A stretch of 64,000 nt of DNA from an uncultured Flavobacteriaceae bacterium (GCA_947503105.1 CANNCM010000002.1:143546-207545); one strand, 5' to 3'; positions 54,658-64,000 are shown, counted from the stretch's first letter. Translations and numbers: made by a program. Notes: generated by a model not told the origin, from the letters alone.

Positions 54658-56274
54658 TTAGCTATACATTTTCTCTCGAAGCACTTTAATTTTATCGTCC
54701 TGCATATACTCATCAAAAGTAGTATGGCGATCGATGATGCCTTTTGGCGTTAATTCCACTACTCTATTGGCCACAGTTTGTGCAAACTCATGATCGTGTG
54801 TAGTAAATAAAACCGTGCCTTTGAAGTTTTTTAATGAATTATTAAACGCTGTAATACTCTCCAAATCTAAATGGTTTGTGGGTTCGTCCAACATTAAAAC
54901 ATTGGCGCGAATCATCATCATGCGTGAAAGCATACAACGCACTTTTTCTCCACCAGATAAAACATCAGCTGTTTTTAGAGCTTCTTCTCCGCTAAAAATC
55001 ATTTTGCCCAAAAATCCACGAATATATACTTCTTCGCGCTCTTCTTCAGTAGTGGCCCATTGGCGTAACCAATCGACAAGAGTCAATTTTTCTGAGAAAA
55101 ACGCACTGTTGTCCAAAGGCAAATACGATTGTGTTGTAGTGACTCCCCAACTGAATTTTCCAGTTTTGGGGTTTTGTTTTCCATTGATAATTTCATAAAA
55201 CGCTGTTGTCGCTCTCGAATCTTTAGAAAACACAACCACTTTATCGCCTTTATTCAAATTCAAATCAATGTTTTGAAACAATAGTTCACCATCCAATTCG
55301 GCAGATAGTTTTTCGATATTTAAAATTTGATCACCGGCTTCACGCTCACGTTCAAATATAATTGCTGGATATCTTCTGCTCGAGGGTCTAATGTCTGCAA
55401 CATTAAGTTTGTCTATCATTTTTTTTCGGCTAGTTGCTTGTTTAGATTTAGCAACATTTGCAGAAAAACGTCGAATAAATTCTTCCAATTCTTTCTTTTT
55501 CTCTTCTGCTTTTTTGTTTTGTTGTGCACGTTGTTTTGCAGCGAGCTGTGAGGATTCGTACCAAAAGGTGTAATTTCCAGAAAAATGGTTGATTTTACTA
55601 AAATCGATATCCGAAATATGCGTACAAACAGCATCTAAAAAGTGACGGTCATGCGAAACAACAATCACACAATTGTCGTAATTGGCCAAAAAGGTTTCGA
55701 GCCATGCGATAGTTTCATAATCCAAGTCGTTGGTCGGCTCATCCATAATAAGAACATCTGGCGATCCAAAAAGCGCTTGCGCTAACAACACTCTTACTTT
55801 TTGTTTTCCGTCCAAATCGGCCATAAGGTTGTAATGCAATTCTTCTTTGATCCCTAAATTGGAAAGCATAGCAGCAGCATCGCTATCGGCATTCCATCCG
55901 TCCATTTCCTCAAATTGAACTTGCAGCTCTCCTATTCTATCGGCGTTGGCATCGTTGTAATCATTATAAAGCGCATCAATTTCAGATTTAATAGCAAACA
56001 TAGGTTTGTTGCCCATCAGCACTGTTTCGAGAACGGTATGATTGTCGTACAAATTATGATTTTGCTCAAAAACAGACATGCGTTTTCCGGGTTCTAAATG
56101 GACATGTCCAGAAGTTGCTTCTTGTGCGCCAGAAAGAATTTTTAGAAAGGTTGATTTTCCAGCACCGTTGGCACCAATAATACCGTAGCAATTCCCACTA
56201 TTGAAAGTCACATTGACTTCATCGAAAAGAATGCGTTTTCCAAATTGAACTGATAAGTTTGAAACTGAAAGCAT
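54658..56274 (-). CDS. ABC-F family ATPase
   Basis: A 538-residue soluble protein with two nucleotide-binding domains and no membrane segments. NBD1 has Walker A GANGAGKST at about residue 36 and a degenerate signature LDGKQK before DEPTNDLD. NBD2 has LSGGEKVRCMLSRM before DEPTNHLDLES and a modified first Walker A region (VVFSKDSRATTAF). The 240-320 linker is rich in Lys and Glu. ABC-F proteins act at the ribosome exit or peptidyl-transferase site; which subtype this is cannot be told. Confidence 0.92.
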   Translation of the reverse strand: MLSVSNLSVQFGKRILFDEVNVTFNSGNCYGIIGANGAGKSTFLKILSGAQEATSGHVHLEPGKRMSVFEQNHNLYDNHTVLETVLMGNKPMFAIKSEIDALYNDYNDANADRIGELQVQFEEMDGWNADSDAAAMLSNLGIKEELHYNLMADLDGKQKVRVLLAQALFGSPDVLIMDEPTNDLDYETIAWLETFLANYDNCVIVVSHDRHFLDAVCTHISDIDFSKINHFSGNYTFWYESSQLAAKQRAQQNKKAEEKKKELEEFIRRFSANVAKSKQATSRKKMIDKLNVADIRPSSRRYPAIIFEREREAGDQILNIEKLSAELDGELLFQNIDLNLNKGDKVVVFSKDSRATTAFYEIINGKQNPKTGKFSWGVTTTQSYLPLDNSAFFSEKLTLVDWLRQWATTEEEREEVYIRGFLGKMIFSGEEALKTADVLSGGEKVRCMLSRMMMIRANVLMLDEPTNHLDLESITAFNNSLKNFKGTVLFTTHDHEFAQTVANRVVELTPKGIIDRHTTFDEYMQDDKIKVLREKMYS

Positions 56275-56488
56275 AATTGTGCAAATTTATTTTTTGCAAA
56301 AGTAGAGAATTGTCAGCATCCATCAAACTTGCCCATACTATATTTTAAAGCTATTGTTTTTTTGAAGTTTGACTAATATTGTTGTAATATAACAAAATCT
56401 TGCTGTAAATTAATAAATGTATATTATTGAGAATCAAAGTTTTAAATATCATACCGAAAAAAATTTTCTAGTTTAAAAAAAAATATTC
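56275..56488. other. intergenic region upstream of the secreted orphan
   Basis: AT-rich sequence between the divergent ABC-F gene and the promoter at 56489. No gene was recognised. Confidence 0.5.
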
Positions 56489-56496
56489 TACATTTG
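56489..56496 (+). promoter_or_regulatory. -7 box TACATTTG (then C), promoter for the secreted orphan
   Basis: An exact TAnnTTTGC lies 228 bases before the start codon. The 5' leader of about 220 bases includes a possible nested stem: CTTTCCGG pairs with CCGAAAG, and ACCG with CGGT, within about 56570-56650. Confidence 0.5.
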
Positions 56497-56723
56497 CTCT
56501 ATAATTAGATCCCAAATCTAGTTTATACATTAATGAACTACCTATATATCACACATCATTTTTATAACACTTTCCGGGTGCTTTCAAACCGTCTAAAGTT
56601 GCTTCAACACTTTTTTGTTGTTTCTGAATTTTGGCGGTCAATGCCGAAAGTAATTCTACTCAACTCTAAACGATAATATTTATAAATGAATACAACCAAA
56701 TCTATTTTAAAACAACAAACACT

Positions 56724-57530
56724 ATGGTAACAACAATAACAAAAAAGAGAATTTTACTAATTTTTTTTATTACACTAGGCACATTTGCCTTTGCTCAAAA
56801 CACAGGTATTGGAACAAATGACCCCAAATCGACTTTACACATTCAAGGAACTCCGAAAAGTGCACACATTATGGATGGAGTGATTCCACCACGCATTACA
56901 GGAAACCAATTATATCGAAAGCAATATACTGCTGATCAAGATGGTGCCATTGTATATGTGACTGCCGCAGCAACTGGGGCATATTTATCTGGCCAAACAG
57001 AGAATGTCAAACAGGTTGGAGTTTATTTTTTTGATTCAAAAACTAACAAATGGGTTGGTCTAAAAAAAGAAGAAGTAACAACAAGCAGTGGCGTAGAAGT
57101 TAAAAAACTACAATATTATGGACCAATTGACCCAAATAAGACAGTTGTAAATGGGTTATTTGAGTTTAGAACGAGAGAGACATATGGAGTCAATGGCAAA
57201 GGAATGGCATATGATATACGACCTGCACCTGGCGCAAATTTTTCCCAACTTAATGTGTATATTTCTTTTCTTTCCAGAATAGGAATTAAAATGAATGATT
57301 CAAATCATCACGGAGGAGATGAAAGAACTTATGTATGGTATAGAGGAGATACAACTTGGAAACTTATTGGAAATTTAGCAATTAATAGAAGAGGACATTT
57401 CGCTTATATTTCGGTAGTAAAAGACGATGGTTCTGGTGACCCTAGTTTTTACTTTATAAATGCTCAAAGGGTGTGGGTTGATATTACTGGTCGTCGAGGA
57501 GTTAAAACTCTTATTGTCAATAGATACTAA
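56724..57530 (+). CDS. secreted protein of unknown function
   Basis: A 268-residue protein with a signal peptide (about 1-24, cleavage after FAFA). The mature start NTGIGTNDPKSTLHIQ is a segment common in flavobacterial cell-surface and phage-tail-like structural proteins. No known catalytic motif is visible. The C-terminal part (NVYISFLSRIGIKMND, YVWYRGDTTWKLIG) looks beta-rich. The gene stands alone, with its own promoter and a terminator at 57569-57600. Confidence 0.65.
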   Translation: MVTTITKKRILLIFFITLGTFAFAQNTGIGTNDPKSTLHIQGTPKSAHIMDGVIPPRITGNQLYRKQYTADQDGAIVYVTAAATGAYLSGQTENVKQVGVYFFDSKTNKWVGLKKEEVTTSSGVEVKKLQYYGPIDPNKTVVNGLFEFRTRETYGVNGKGMAYDIRPAPGANFSQLNVYISFLSRIGIKMNDSNHHGGDERTYVWYRGDTTWKLIGNLAINRRGHFAYISVVKDDGSGDPSFYFINAQRVWVDITGRRGVKTLIVNRY

Positions 57531-57568
57531 GCCAACTCAAAAAAGCTTAAACCAATGATAACAAAACT

Positions 57569-57600
57569 CCCTTATAAAAACTATAAGGGGGTTTGTTTTT
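57569..57600 (+). terminator. intrinsic terminator after the secreted orphan
   Basis: Perfect 8-base arms CCCTTATA and TATAAGGG with a five-base loop, followed by a T-rich tract on the plus strand. Confidence 0.85.
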
Positions 57601-57615
57601 TAGCCCATACTTTCT

Positions 57616-58269
57616 CTAATTCCCTTTTTTGTAATCAGCCAAGAACTTAGCTAACCCAATGTCCGTTAGAGGGTGTTTAAGAAGGCCTTCAATAGCGCTT
57701 AGTGGTCCAGTCATAACATCGGCACCAATTTTTGCGCAGTCAATGACGTGCATAGTGTGTCGTACAGATGCGGCCAAAATTTCCGTTTCAAATCCATAGT
57801 TGTCATAGATATGACGTATTTCTGCAATCAGGTTAAGACCATCTGTAGAAATATCATCCAAACGTCCAATAAATGGAGAAACATAAGTCGCACCTGCTTT
57901 GGCGGCTAAAATGGCTTGACCAGCAGAAAATACAAGTGTAACATTTGTTTTAATGCCTTTATCACTAAAATACTTACAAGCCTTCACTCCTGCTTTGATC
58001 ATTGGTAGTTTAACGACTATTTGAGGATTTAAAGCTGCTAGGGCTTCACCTTCTTTGACCATGCCTTCAAAATCGGTAGCAATCACTTCTGCGGAGACAT
58101 CACCCTCTACAATCTCACAAATCGCTTTGTAGTGATTTAGAATATTTTCAGCACCTGTGATGCCTTCTTTGGCCATCAATGATGGATTGGTGGTGACACC
58201 ATCGAGTACACCAAGGTCCTGAGCGTCTTTTATTTGATCTAAGTTTGCGGTGTCGATAAAAAATTTCAT
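57616..58269 (-). CDS. transaldolase / fructose-6-phosphate aldolase family
   Basis: A 217-residue Schiff-base enzyme of the small-subunit transaldolase type (TalC/FSA). [30 protein letters not shown], and the lysine-containing [15 protein letters not shown] lie in the expected order. It would act in the non-oxidative pentose phosphate pathway or as F6P aldolase; the sequence alone does not separate these. I placed the start at ATG 58269, the usual first Met. Confidence 0.9.
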   Translation of the reverse strand: MKFFIDTANLDQIKDAQDLGVLDGVTTNPSLMAKEGITGAENILNHYKAICEIVEGDVSAEVIATDFEGMVKEGEALAALNPQIVVKLPMIKAGVKACKYFSDKGIKTNVTLVFSAGQAILAAKAGATYVSPFIGRLDDISTDGLNLIAEIRHIYDNYGFETEILAASVRHTMHVIDCAKIGADVMTGPLSAIEGLLKHPLTDIGLAKFLADYKKGN

Positions 58270-58371
58270 ATAGTAATTGTATTTTAGTTCAGTTGTAAAA
58301 ATAGAAGTTTCGTTATGTTCATCAAAGATGACGAGCAAAAATATATTAACAAGTTTAAAGAGTTTTAAACA

Positions 58372-59175
58372 TTAGAGTTTGTAGAATGACATCAAAAGAC
58401 GCTCATAGACTTTATCTGGTAAGATGCGTTTTAAAACAATAGAAAATTTTTGTAGAAATGCGCCAACCTTATAATGAATTTTTGGGTGATTTGTTGTTAT
58501 AATTTTGTGTACAATTTTAGCTAATAGTTTTGGATCTTCTCCCTCATCTACATGTGTATTTAGAGTTTCTAAAGTTGTACCGTAAGTTTCTTTGTAAGGA
58601 GAATTATCAAACAATGGAGCATGGTAGCGTCCAGCAGCAATATTGGTCGAAAAATCGCCTGGTGCAATGTTAGTCATTTGAATCCCAAAGGCCTTTAATT
58701 CCATACGATAAGCCTCCGTAATGAGCTCTAAAGCCCCTTTGCTTGCGCTATACACCCCTCGAAAAGGTAATCCCATATACCCAGCTATAGATGTAATATT
58801 GATGATGAGCCCGGATTGTTGAGAACGCATGCTTGGAAGTACGGCATTGATCATCCCAATGGGGCCAAACAAATTGGTTTCAAAATTATTTTTAACTTCA
58901 GTCATTGGAATTTCTTCCATAGGACCTGTAATCCCTACTCCTGCATTGTTGATGAGTACATCAATTTTGGTGGTTTTTTTCAATACTTCATCCACACAAC
59001 TCAAAATAGAACTGGGGTGTGTAACATCTAATTTGACAACGGGAAATTTTGAATTTTTATATTTTTCTGGAGATCGACTTGTGCCATAGACTTTAAAGCC
59101 CTTTTCTGTAAGGTATTCGCCTATAGATTTTCCAATGCCCGAAGAGCCGCCAGTAATAAGAACAGTTTTTGACAT
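58372..59175 (-). CDS. short-chain dehydrogenase/reductase
   Basis: A 267-residue classical SDR with GGSSGIGKSIG (cofactor loop), NNAGVG, NITSIAG and the catalytic YSASKGALE. The residues after the glycine motif, including R33, favour NADP(H). The substrate is unknown. It precedes the transaldolase gene on the same strand, with about 100 bases between. Confidence 0.88.
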   Translation of the reverse strand: MSKTVLITGGSSGIGKSIGEYLTEKGFKVYGTSRSPEKYKNSKFPVVKLDVTHPSSILSCVDEVLKKTTKIDVLINNAGVGITGPMEEIPMTEVKNNFETNLFGPIGMINAVLPSMRSQQSGLIINITSIAGYMGLPFRGVYSASKGALELITEAYRMELKAFGIQMTNIAPGDFSTNIAAGRYHAPLFDNSPYKETYGTTLETLNTHVDEGEDPKLLAKIVHKIITTNHPKIHYKVGAFLQKFSIVLKRILPDKVYERLLMSFYKL

Positions 59176-59231
59176 ACTAATGCAATAATTTGCGAGTTAA
59201 ATATAGAAAGATTTAGGAAAATATCGTGTAC

Positions 59232-59333
59232 AAAAAAAGGCAAGCGATCTACATCACACCGCTACAACCGTATACCTTTGCTGCGTTCCCGCCCTGGAGG
59301 ATTCTACAGGAGCTGGTTGTGTAGGACTTGCCT
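59232..59333 (-). ncRNA. ffs: signal recognition particle RNA (small bacterial type)
   Basis: On the minus strand the sequence shows the conserved SRP core GGGCGGGAACGCAGCAAAGG as the apical loop of a long hairpin. The basal arms begin GGCAAG and end CUUGCC, followed by a T tract. It is about 100 bases, the small form with helix 8 only. A TATATTTG box at 59338-59345 places its start at its 5' end. Confidence 0.94.
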
Positions 59334-59337
59334 GTGG

Positions 59338-59345
59338 CAAATATA
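59338..59345 (-). promoter_or_regulatory. -7 box TATATTTG for SRP RNA
   Basis: An exact TAnnTTTGC on the minus strand lies about six bases upstream of the SRP RNA 5' end. Confidence 0.65.
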
Positions 59346-59408
59346 CGATGTTTTAATATTTTTTTTACTGAATATAAATAAATAAATTGCCAAAAAATAT
59401 CTGAGTCT

Positions 59409-60446
59409 ATGCGCCTATCTAAAGTATTGAAAATCATAGTTATTACATGTATTGTTTTCTCATGTGGAAATTCTTCGAAAGCAATTAAAGCCAATTTTTC
59501 GATTCAGTCGAATGCAAAAAAGAATATTATTTCTAACGCCGAAATGCTCAAATTAAGCATTACTAATCCTAACAATAAAAGCATTGATTCTGTTCGGTTT
59601 ACCTTAAATAATACCAAAATTTCTGAACAATTGGATTTGAGAACCATCGCTTTGGGCGAAAAAATGTTAAAAGCGACAGTGTTTTTTGAAGGAAAAAAAG
59701 AAATTGCATTACAAAAAGTAATAGTTGTTAATAGTGCATCACCAAAACTTTATTCCTATGAATTGGTAAATACTTACCCGCATGATATCACATCATACAC
59801 TCAAGGACTGGAATTTTACAATGGAACACTATATGAAAGCACAGGACAATATGGAGAATCAAAGCTGCGAGCTTTAGATTACCAAAAAGGTAAAATTTTG
59901 AAAAATATTAACTTATCTCCCTCATATTTTGGTGAAGGTTTAACGGTTTTAAATGATAAAATTTATCAATTGACATGGCGCGAAGGCCGTGGATTGATTT
60001 ATGATGTTAATACATTTGAGGCATTGGGAAGTTTCAATTATGGGCAAAGTAAAGAAGGTTGGGGGTTGTGTAACGACGGAAAACAACTGTACAAAACAGA
60101 TGGCTCAGAAAATATTTGGATACTAGATCCAAATACACTTGAAGAAAAGCGTTTTGTTCAGGCGTACACCAACAAAGGGAAATTGGCTAATTTGAATGAA
60201 CTCGAATGGGTAGAAGGAAAAATATTTGCCAATCGCTATCAGAAAAATGGCGTAGCCATCATCAATCCAGAAAATGGCGCTATAGAGGCCGTTCTCGATT
60301 TTAAAGATTTAAAGGCAAAAGTTACAAACCACCCTGGACTTGATGTACTCAATGGTATGGCCTACAATTCAAAAACAAAAACATTATTTGTTACTGGAAA
60401 GCGTTGGGATAAAATTTTTGAAGTCAAAATAATCCCTGCTCAATAA
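59409..60446 (+). CDS. glutaminyl-peptide cyclotransferase (beta-propeller type), lipoprotein
   Basis: A 345-residue protein with a lipoprotein signal (about 1-19, IVFSC). It has the plant/bacterial glutamine cyclotransferase beta-propeller pattern: HDITSYTQGLEFYNGTLYESTGQYGESKLRALDY, LTWREGRGLIYD, GWGLCNDGKQLYKTDGS, LNELEWVEGKIFAN. It would form N-terminal pyroglutamate on exported proteins. The start is ATG 59409. The following thioesterase overlaps it by one base. Confidence 0.9.
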   Translation: MRLSKVLKIIVITCIVFSCGNSSKAIKANFSIQSNAKKNIISNAEMLKLSITNPNNKSIDSVRFTLNNTKISEQLDLRTIALGEKMLKATVFFEGKKEIALQKVIVVNSASPKLYSYELVNTYPHDITSYTQGLEFYNGTLYESTGQYGESKLRALDYQKGKILKNINLSPSYFGEGLTVLNDKIYQLTWREGRGLIYDVNTFEALGSFNYGQSKEGWGLCNDGKQLYKTDGSENIWILDPNTLEEKRFVQAYTNKGKLANLNELEWVEGKIFANRYQKNGVAIINPENGAIEAVLDFKDLKAKVTNHPGLDVLNGMAYNSKTKTLFVTGKRWDKIFEVKIIPAQ

Positions 60447-60838
60447 TGCATGTTTTTGAGCAGTTTCGAACCGTAATTTCAGATGATATTGATCATTTGA
60501 ACCATGTGAATAATATCCGATATTTGGAGTGGATTCAGGGGATGGCAAGAGCGCATTGGACTTCTTTGACCACCGAAAAACAACGCCAAGAACATATTTG
60601 GGTTGTGTTGCGCCATGAAATTGATTACAAAGCCGCTGCATTTTTAGGCGATAAATTACACCTAAAGACATATGTATCAGAATGTCAGGGCGTTACTAGT
60701 GTTAGAATAGTAGAAATTTATAATGCAGAAACTGGTAAATTAGTAGTTAAGAGCAAAACAAAATGGTGCATGACCGACCCACAAACGCAACGCCCAAAGC
60801 GAATTTCTGATCCTATTCTAAGTATTTTTGATGCATAG
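60446..60838 (+). CDS. 4-hydroxybenzoyl-CoA thioesterase-like (hotdog) protein
   Basis: A 130-residue single hotdog domain. The DIDHLNHVNNIRYLEWI motif holds the catalytic Asp-type residue of acyl-CoA thioesterases. The 60446 start overlaps the stop of the cyclotransferase gene. Its substrate is not known. Confidence 0.88.
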   Translation: MHVFEQFRTVISDDIDHLNHVNNIRYLEWIQGMARAHWTSLTTEKQRQEHIWVVLRHEIDYKAAAFLGDKLHLKTYVSECQGVTSVRIVEIYNAETGKLVVKSKTKWCMTDPQTQRPKRISDPILSIFDA

Positions 60839-60889
60839 TTTATATTTATTCTAAAAGTTATATTTTTACACAAATCAGTTTAAAATTAG

Positions 60890-62464
60890 ATGAAGCGGTA
60901 TTTTTATTTTTCAGTGTTCTTTTGTTTTTTAATGCTTTGGAGTTCTTGTCGTAAAGATTTTGACTTCACCCCTACAGAAGGCAGTTTAAGGTTTTCGAAA
61001 GATACGGTTTACCTCGATACGGTGTTTAGCAATATTGGTTCAAGCACTTATACCCTCAAAGTTTATAACACTACCGATAACAATATATCGATTCCAAAAA
61101 TAAAACTTCAAAAAGGACAAAACTCCAATTACCGCCTAAATGTCGATGGCATGACTGGAGATACACCACTAACAGGAAAAGAATTTACAAACGTTGAGTT
61201 GTTGGCCAAAGACAGTATGTATATTTTTATTGAAACAACTATTGATATTCAATCATTGGCGACAAACAGCACACAGTTTTTATACACCGATGCCATAGAA
61301 TTTGGACAGTCAAATTTACAAAAAGTAGAATTGGTAACCCTCGTTAAAGATGCAGTTTTTATATACCCTCAACAACTCACAAACCCCGATGGTTCTACAG
61401 TAATAGAAACCCTTAATTTTGATATTGATGGCGACGGTATAGAAGACGAAACAAATATTCAAGGTCGATTTCTTGAAGACAATGAACTCATATTTACCAA
61501 CGAAAAACCCTATGTTATTTATGGTTATGCTGCTGTTGATAGCGGCAAAACTTTAACCATTGAAGCGGGTGCACGGGTTCATTTTCATGCCAATTCTGGA
61601 CTTTTGGTGACGAGTAATGCCTCCATACATGCCAATGGCCTTTTGAGCTCTGATACAGAACTTATGGAAAATGAAATTATTTTTGAAGGTGATCGTCTCG
61701 AGCCCAGTTTTGCAGAAGTGCCAGGGCAATGGCAAACAATATGGCTTTTCGAGGGAAGTACAAACAATACATTTAATCATACAACCATAAAAAATGGAAC
61801 TGTTGGTCTTTTGGTTGATGGTAATCAAGATGATGCTTCAAAACTAGGAGTTTCAAACACCCAAATTTACAATTCAAGCAATTTTGGAATTCTTGGACGT
61901 GCTACAAATATTACCGCCGAAAATGTAGTCATCAATAAAAGTGGGCAATCTTCATTTGCTGCTACATTTGGTGGTCATTATGATATTGTTCACGCTACAA
62001 TTGCAAATTATTGGACCAATAGTTTTCGTCAGTTTCCATCTTTATTACTGAATAATTTTACAGTAGATTTAGATCAAAATATAATTCCAAACGATTTGAG
62101 TTCAGCAACTTTTACAAACTGTATCATCTATGGAAATGACAATCCTGAAGTGCTGTTGGATCCCGTTTCAGAGGCCGACTTTAATTTTAAATTTAATAAT
62201 TGTCTGATTTATTTTAATGATCCAAATAATAATTTTACAAGTCCTTATTACAATTTTGATGATTCGAATTTGTATGAAAATATGCGATTTAATTTTGATC
62301 CAGAGTTTTTAAACACGCAACAAAACAAACTTCAGATTCCACTGAATTCTCCTGCTGCTTCACAAGGGACAAGCGCTGGAAATTTGACGACTGATATTAC
62401 TGGGGCGCTTCGCTCCTCCCCTTCAGATTTGGGCGCATACAATGCTACAGACTTTGAAAATTAA
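60890..62464 (+). CDS. lipoprotein with predicted right-handed beta-helix
   Basis: A 524-residue protein whose N-terminus ends MLWSSC, a plausible lipobox at residue 20. Residues about 25-160 look like an immunoglobulin-type beta domain. From about 200, spaced repeats such as NNTFNHTTIKNGTVGLLVDG, NTQIYNSSNFGILGR and ATFTNCIIYGN suggest a parallel beta-helix, as in polysaccharide-binding or adhesin proteins. It ends at a bidirectional terminator. Function is unknown. Confidence 0.75.
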   Translation: MKRYFYFSVFFCFLMLWSSCRKDFDFTPTEGSLRFSKDTVYLDTVFSNIGSSTYTLKVYNTTDNNISIPKIKLQKGQNSNYRLNVDGMTGDTPLTGKEFTNVELLAKDSMYIFIETTIDIQSLATNSTQFLYTDAIEFGQSNLQKVELVTLVKDAVFIYPQQLTNPDGSTVIETLNFDIDGDGIEDETNIQGRFLEDNELIFTNEKPYVIYGYAAVDSGKTLTIEAGARVHFHANSGLLVTSNASIHANGLLSSDTELMENEIIFEGDRLEPSFAEVPGQWQTIWLFEGSTNNTFNHTTIKNGTVGLLVDGNQDDASKLGVSNTQIYNSSNFGILGRATNITAENVVINKSGQSSFAATFGGHYDIVHATIANYWTNSFRQFPSLLLNNFTVDLDQNIIPNDLSSATFTNCIIYGNDNPEVLLDPVSEADFNFKFNNCLIYFNDPNNNFTSPYYNFDDSNLYENMRFNFDPEFLNTQQNKLQIPLNSPAASQGTSAGNLTTDITGALRSSPSDLGAYNATDFEN

Positions 62465-62492
62465 AAAAAGCCAACCTGTAGTTGACTTTTTT
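62463..62492. terminator. bidirectional terminator between the lipoprotein gene and glyA
   Basis: An A run, short imperfect arms (CAAC/GTTG with one mismatch) and a T run flank a five-base loop. Poly-U would form on both strands at these convergent gene ends. Confidence 0.75.
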
Positions 62493-62513
62493 ATATTACA
62501 ATAGTTATACTTT

Positions 62514-63785
62514 TTATGCAAATAGTGGTCGATGACTCATCATGGCGTTGACGCGCTTTGCAACAGATTCCAAAACAGATTCGTTGTCGTAATGAGTAAT
62601 CACTTCATCGATCAATGCAACTACTGCTTCCATATCATCTTCAATAAGTCCTCTGGTCGTTATGGCTGGAGTTCCAACTCGAATTCCAGAAGTTACAAAT
62701 GGACTTTGCGTATCAAAAGGAACCATATTTTTATTCACCGTAATATCTGCTTTTACGAGTGCATTTTCTGCGTCTTTTCCTGTGATGTTTTTGTTTCTCA
62801 GATCAATAAGCATCATGTGATTATCGGTTCCACCTGAAATTAAATCATAATCTCGCTTCACAAATGCTTTTGCCATGGCATCGGCATTCTTTTTAACTTG
62901 TAAAATATAATGCATAAAATCATCTGTTAGTGCTTCACCAAAAGCAATAGCTTTTCCAGCAATAACATGCTCTAGTGGCCCTCCTTGATTTCCTGGAAAA
63001 ATAGCAGAATCTAGTAAAGAAGACATCATTTTTGGCTTACCAGATTTGAACGTTAGTCCGAAAGGATTTTCAAAATCCTTCCCCATCATAATAAGGCCTC
63101 CACGGGGCCCACGAAGGGTTTTGTGTGTGGTTGTCGTCACGATATGACAATGTGGTAATGGGTCTGTCAAAACGCCTTTAGCAATGAGTCCAGAAGGGTG
63201 CGAAATATCGCCAAGTAATATGGCGCCAACACTATCGGCAATGGCTCTAAAACGTTTATAATCTATATCTCTAGAGTATGCAGAGGCACCAGCAATAATG
63301 AGTTTTGGCTGTTCTTTGGTTGCAATGTCTTGAATTTTATCATAATTCAGCATTCCTGTTTCTTTTTCTACTCCATAAAAAACAGGGGTGTACAAACGCC
63401 CCGAAAAATTTACTGGAGATCCATGCGTTAAATGCCCACCATGAGCAAGATCAAAACCTAGAATTTTATCGCCAACATTAAGACAAGCATGAAAAACCGC
63501 AGTATTGGCTTGACTTCCAGAGTGTGGCTGAACATTGGCCCATGCAGCTCCAAAAAGCGTTTTGGCACGGTCTATAGCAATTTGTTCTACTTCATCCACG
63601 ATTTCACAACCACCATAATAGCGTTTCCCTGGGTATCCTTCTGCATATTTATTTGTTAATACAGATCCAGTTGCTTCCATTACTTGATCGCTTGTAAAAT
63701 TTTCAGAAGCAATCAATTCTATACCGTTCAATTGGCGTTGTTTTTCAGCTTCAATGAGTTCAAAAATCTGTGCGTCTCTTTGCAT
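62514..63785 (-). CDS. glyA: serine hydroxymethyltransferase
   Basis: PLP enzyme interconverting serine and glycine with tetrahydrofolate. At 423 residues it is normal. [37 protein letters not shown] is the N-terminal signature. The PLP-Lys motif is [15 protein letters not shown], and [13 protein letters not shown] and [14 protein letters not shown] follow. Predicted promoter at 63814-63821. Confidence 0.97.
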   Translation of the reverse strand: MQRDAQIFELIEAEKQRQLNGIELIASENFTSDQVMEATGSVLTNKYAEGYPGKRYYGGCEIVDEVEQIAIDRAKTLFGAAWANVQPHSGSQANTAVFHACLNVGDKILGFDLAHGGHLTHGSPVNFSGRLYTPVFYGVEKETGMLNYDKIQDIATKEQPKLIIAGASAYSRDIDYKRFRAIADSVGAILLGDISHPSGLIAKGVLTDPLPHCHIVTTTTHKTLRGPRGGLIMMGKDFENPFGLTFKSGKPKMMSSLLDSAIFPGNQGGPLEHVIAGKAIAFGEALTDDFMHYILQVKKNADAMAKAFVKRDYDLISGGTDNHMMLIDLRNKNITGKDAENALVKADITVNKNMVPFDTQSPFVTSGIRVGTPAITTRGLIEDDMEAVVALIDEVITHYDNESVLESVAKRVNAMMSHRPLFA

Positions 63786-63813
63786 AATTTTGGTGTAAAT
63801 ACATTTAAAAGTG

Positions 63814-63821
63814 CAAAAATA
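63814..63821 (-). promoter_or_regulatory. -7 box TATTTTTG, predicted glyA promoter
   Basis: An exact TAnnTTTGC on the minus strand, 28 bases upstream of the glyA start. Confidence 0.55.
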
Positions 63822-63853
63822 ATAATAACATTAATTATATTCGTTAAAAAATA

Positions 63854-63861
63854 TATATTTG
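63854..63861 (+). promoter_or_regulatory. -7 box TATATTTG, predicted fumarylacetoacetase promoter
   Basis: Matches TAnnTTTG 39 bases before the ATG at 63901, divergent from the glyA promoter. Confidence 0.5.
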
Positions 63862-63900
63862 ATATAAATTTTATAAAAAAGTAATTAACATTTTTTGAAT

Positions 63901-64000
63901 ATGCCAAACTTTGCAAACAATCCAGATCGTTCATCTTGGCTTCATGTAGATTCACAATCAGATTTTCCAATCCAAAATATTCCTTTTGGTGTGTTTTTAA
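63901..64000 (+). CDS. fumarylacetoacetase, 5' part (3' end outside window)
   Basis: The 33 readable residues contain SSWLHVDSQSDFPIQNIPFGVF, the N-terminal signature of fumarylacetoacetase, the last enzyme of tyrosine degradation. The frame runs to the window end. The promoter box at 63854-63861 and a well placed ATG support the start. Confidence 0.85.
   Translation, partial: MPNFANNPDRSSWLHVDSQSDFPIQNIPFGVFL

Noticed and set aside
59249-59494. 81-codon minus-strand open frame
   Set aside because: It lies over the SRP RNA and its promoter, and the product resembles no family.
1-64000. CRISPR arrays, insertion sequences, prophage, tRNA or rRNA genes
   Set aside because: No direct-repeat arrays, transposase motifs, phage structural genes or tRNA-like cloverleaf sequences were recognised on either strand by reading; a dedicated search was not possible.

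Overview
The window is an AT-rich chromosomal segment of a member of the Bacteroidota, almost certainly a Flavobacteriaceae. The evidence is a PorX-type response regulator with a PglZ domain, an LpxC-FabZ fusion protein, DUF4258, DUF4294 and DUF3817 proteins, repeated TAnnTTTG promoter boxes with few Shine-Dalgarno sequences, and an SRP RNA with the core expected for this phylum. It is mostly a housekeeping and biosynthesis region. No insertion sequence, phage, tRNA, rRNA or CRISPR array was seen.

Layout. 1-7.4 kb: the 3' part of an M14 carboxypeptidase, an Lrp/AsnC regulator, aroB, proline dehydrogenase, and a minus-strand run porX-tsaE-ald-DUF4258. 7.5-14.4 kb: an HD phosphohydrolase, then a lipid A cluster lpxD, lpxC-fabZ, lpxA, efp, a second lpxD-like gene, and sucD. 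14.4-16.4 kb: a broken DUF1272 gene, dps and an FMN split-barrel protein. 16.4-20.0 kb: fabG, a VWA-like membrane protein and a prohibitin-family protein. 20.0-28.0 kb: a complete his operon (G-D-C-B-H-A-F-IE) followed by truA. The operon is preceded by a His-rich leader peptide, a potential antiterminator and an intrinsic terminator, the classical layout of ribosome-mediated attenuation. 28.0-30.7 kb: a MscS channel, small membrane and unknown proteins, and a tail-to-tail toxin/antitoxin-like pair. 30.9-37.8 kb: ilvD-B-N-C-A for branched-chain amino acid synthesis, with a 20-bp perfect palindrome upstream of its promoter.

37.9-46.3 kb: a lipoprotein, a CIA30 protein, a DEAD-like helicase, an rRNA methyltransferase, another methyltransferase, a ZIP transporter, a possible small RNA locus, a DUF4294 protein, an M42 peptidase and a Nudix protein. 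46.2-56.3 kb: an S33 peptidase, acs, a membrane acyltransferase-like protein, purC, phoH, a SAM hydroxide adenosyltransferase, dnaN and an ABC-F ATPase. 56.5-64 kb: a secreted orphan with a long 5' leader, transaldolase/F6P aldolase, an SDR, SRP RNA, a glutamine cyclotransferase, a thioesterase, a beta-helix-like lipoprotein, glyA, and the start of fumarylacetoacetase.

The most interesting items are regulatory or non-coding: the his attenuator, the convergent toxin/antitoxin-like pair with overlapping 3' ends, the candidate small RNA at 43.6-43.8 kb, the ilv palindrome, and the DUF1272 gene broken by a +1 frameshift and loss of its start codon. None of these could be tested by search or folding here. 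Family assignments rest on recognised motifs only.
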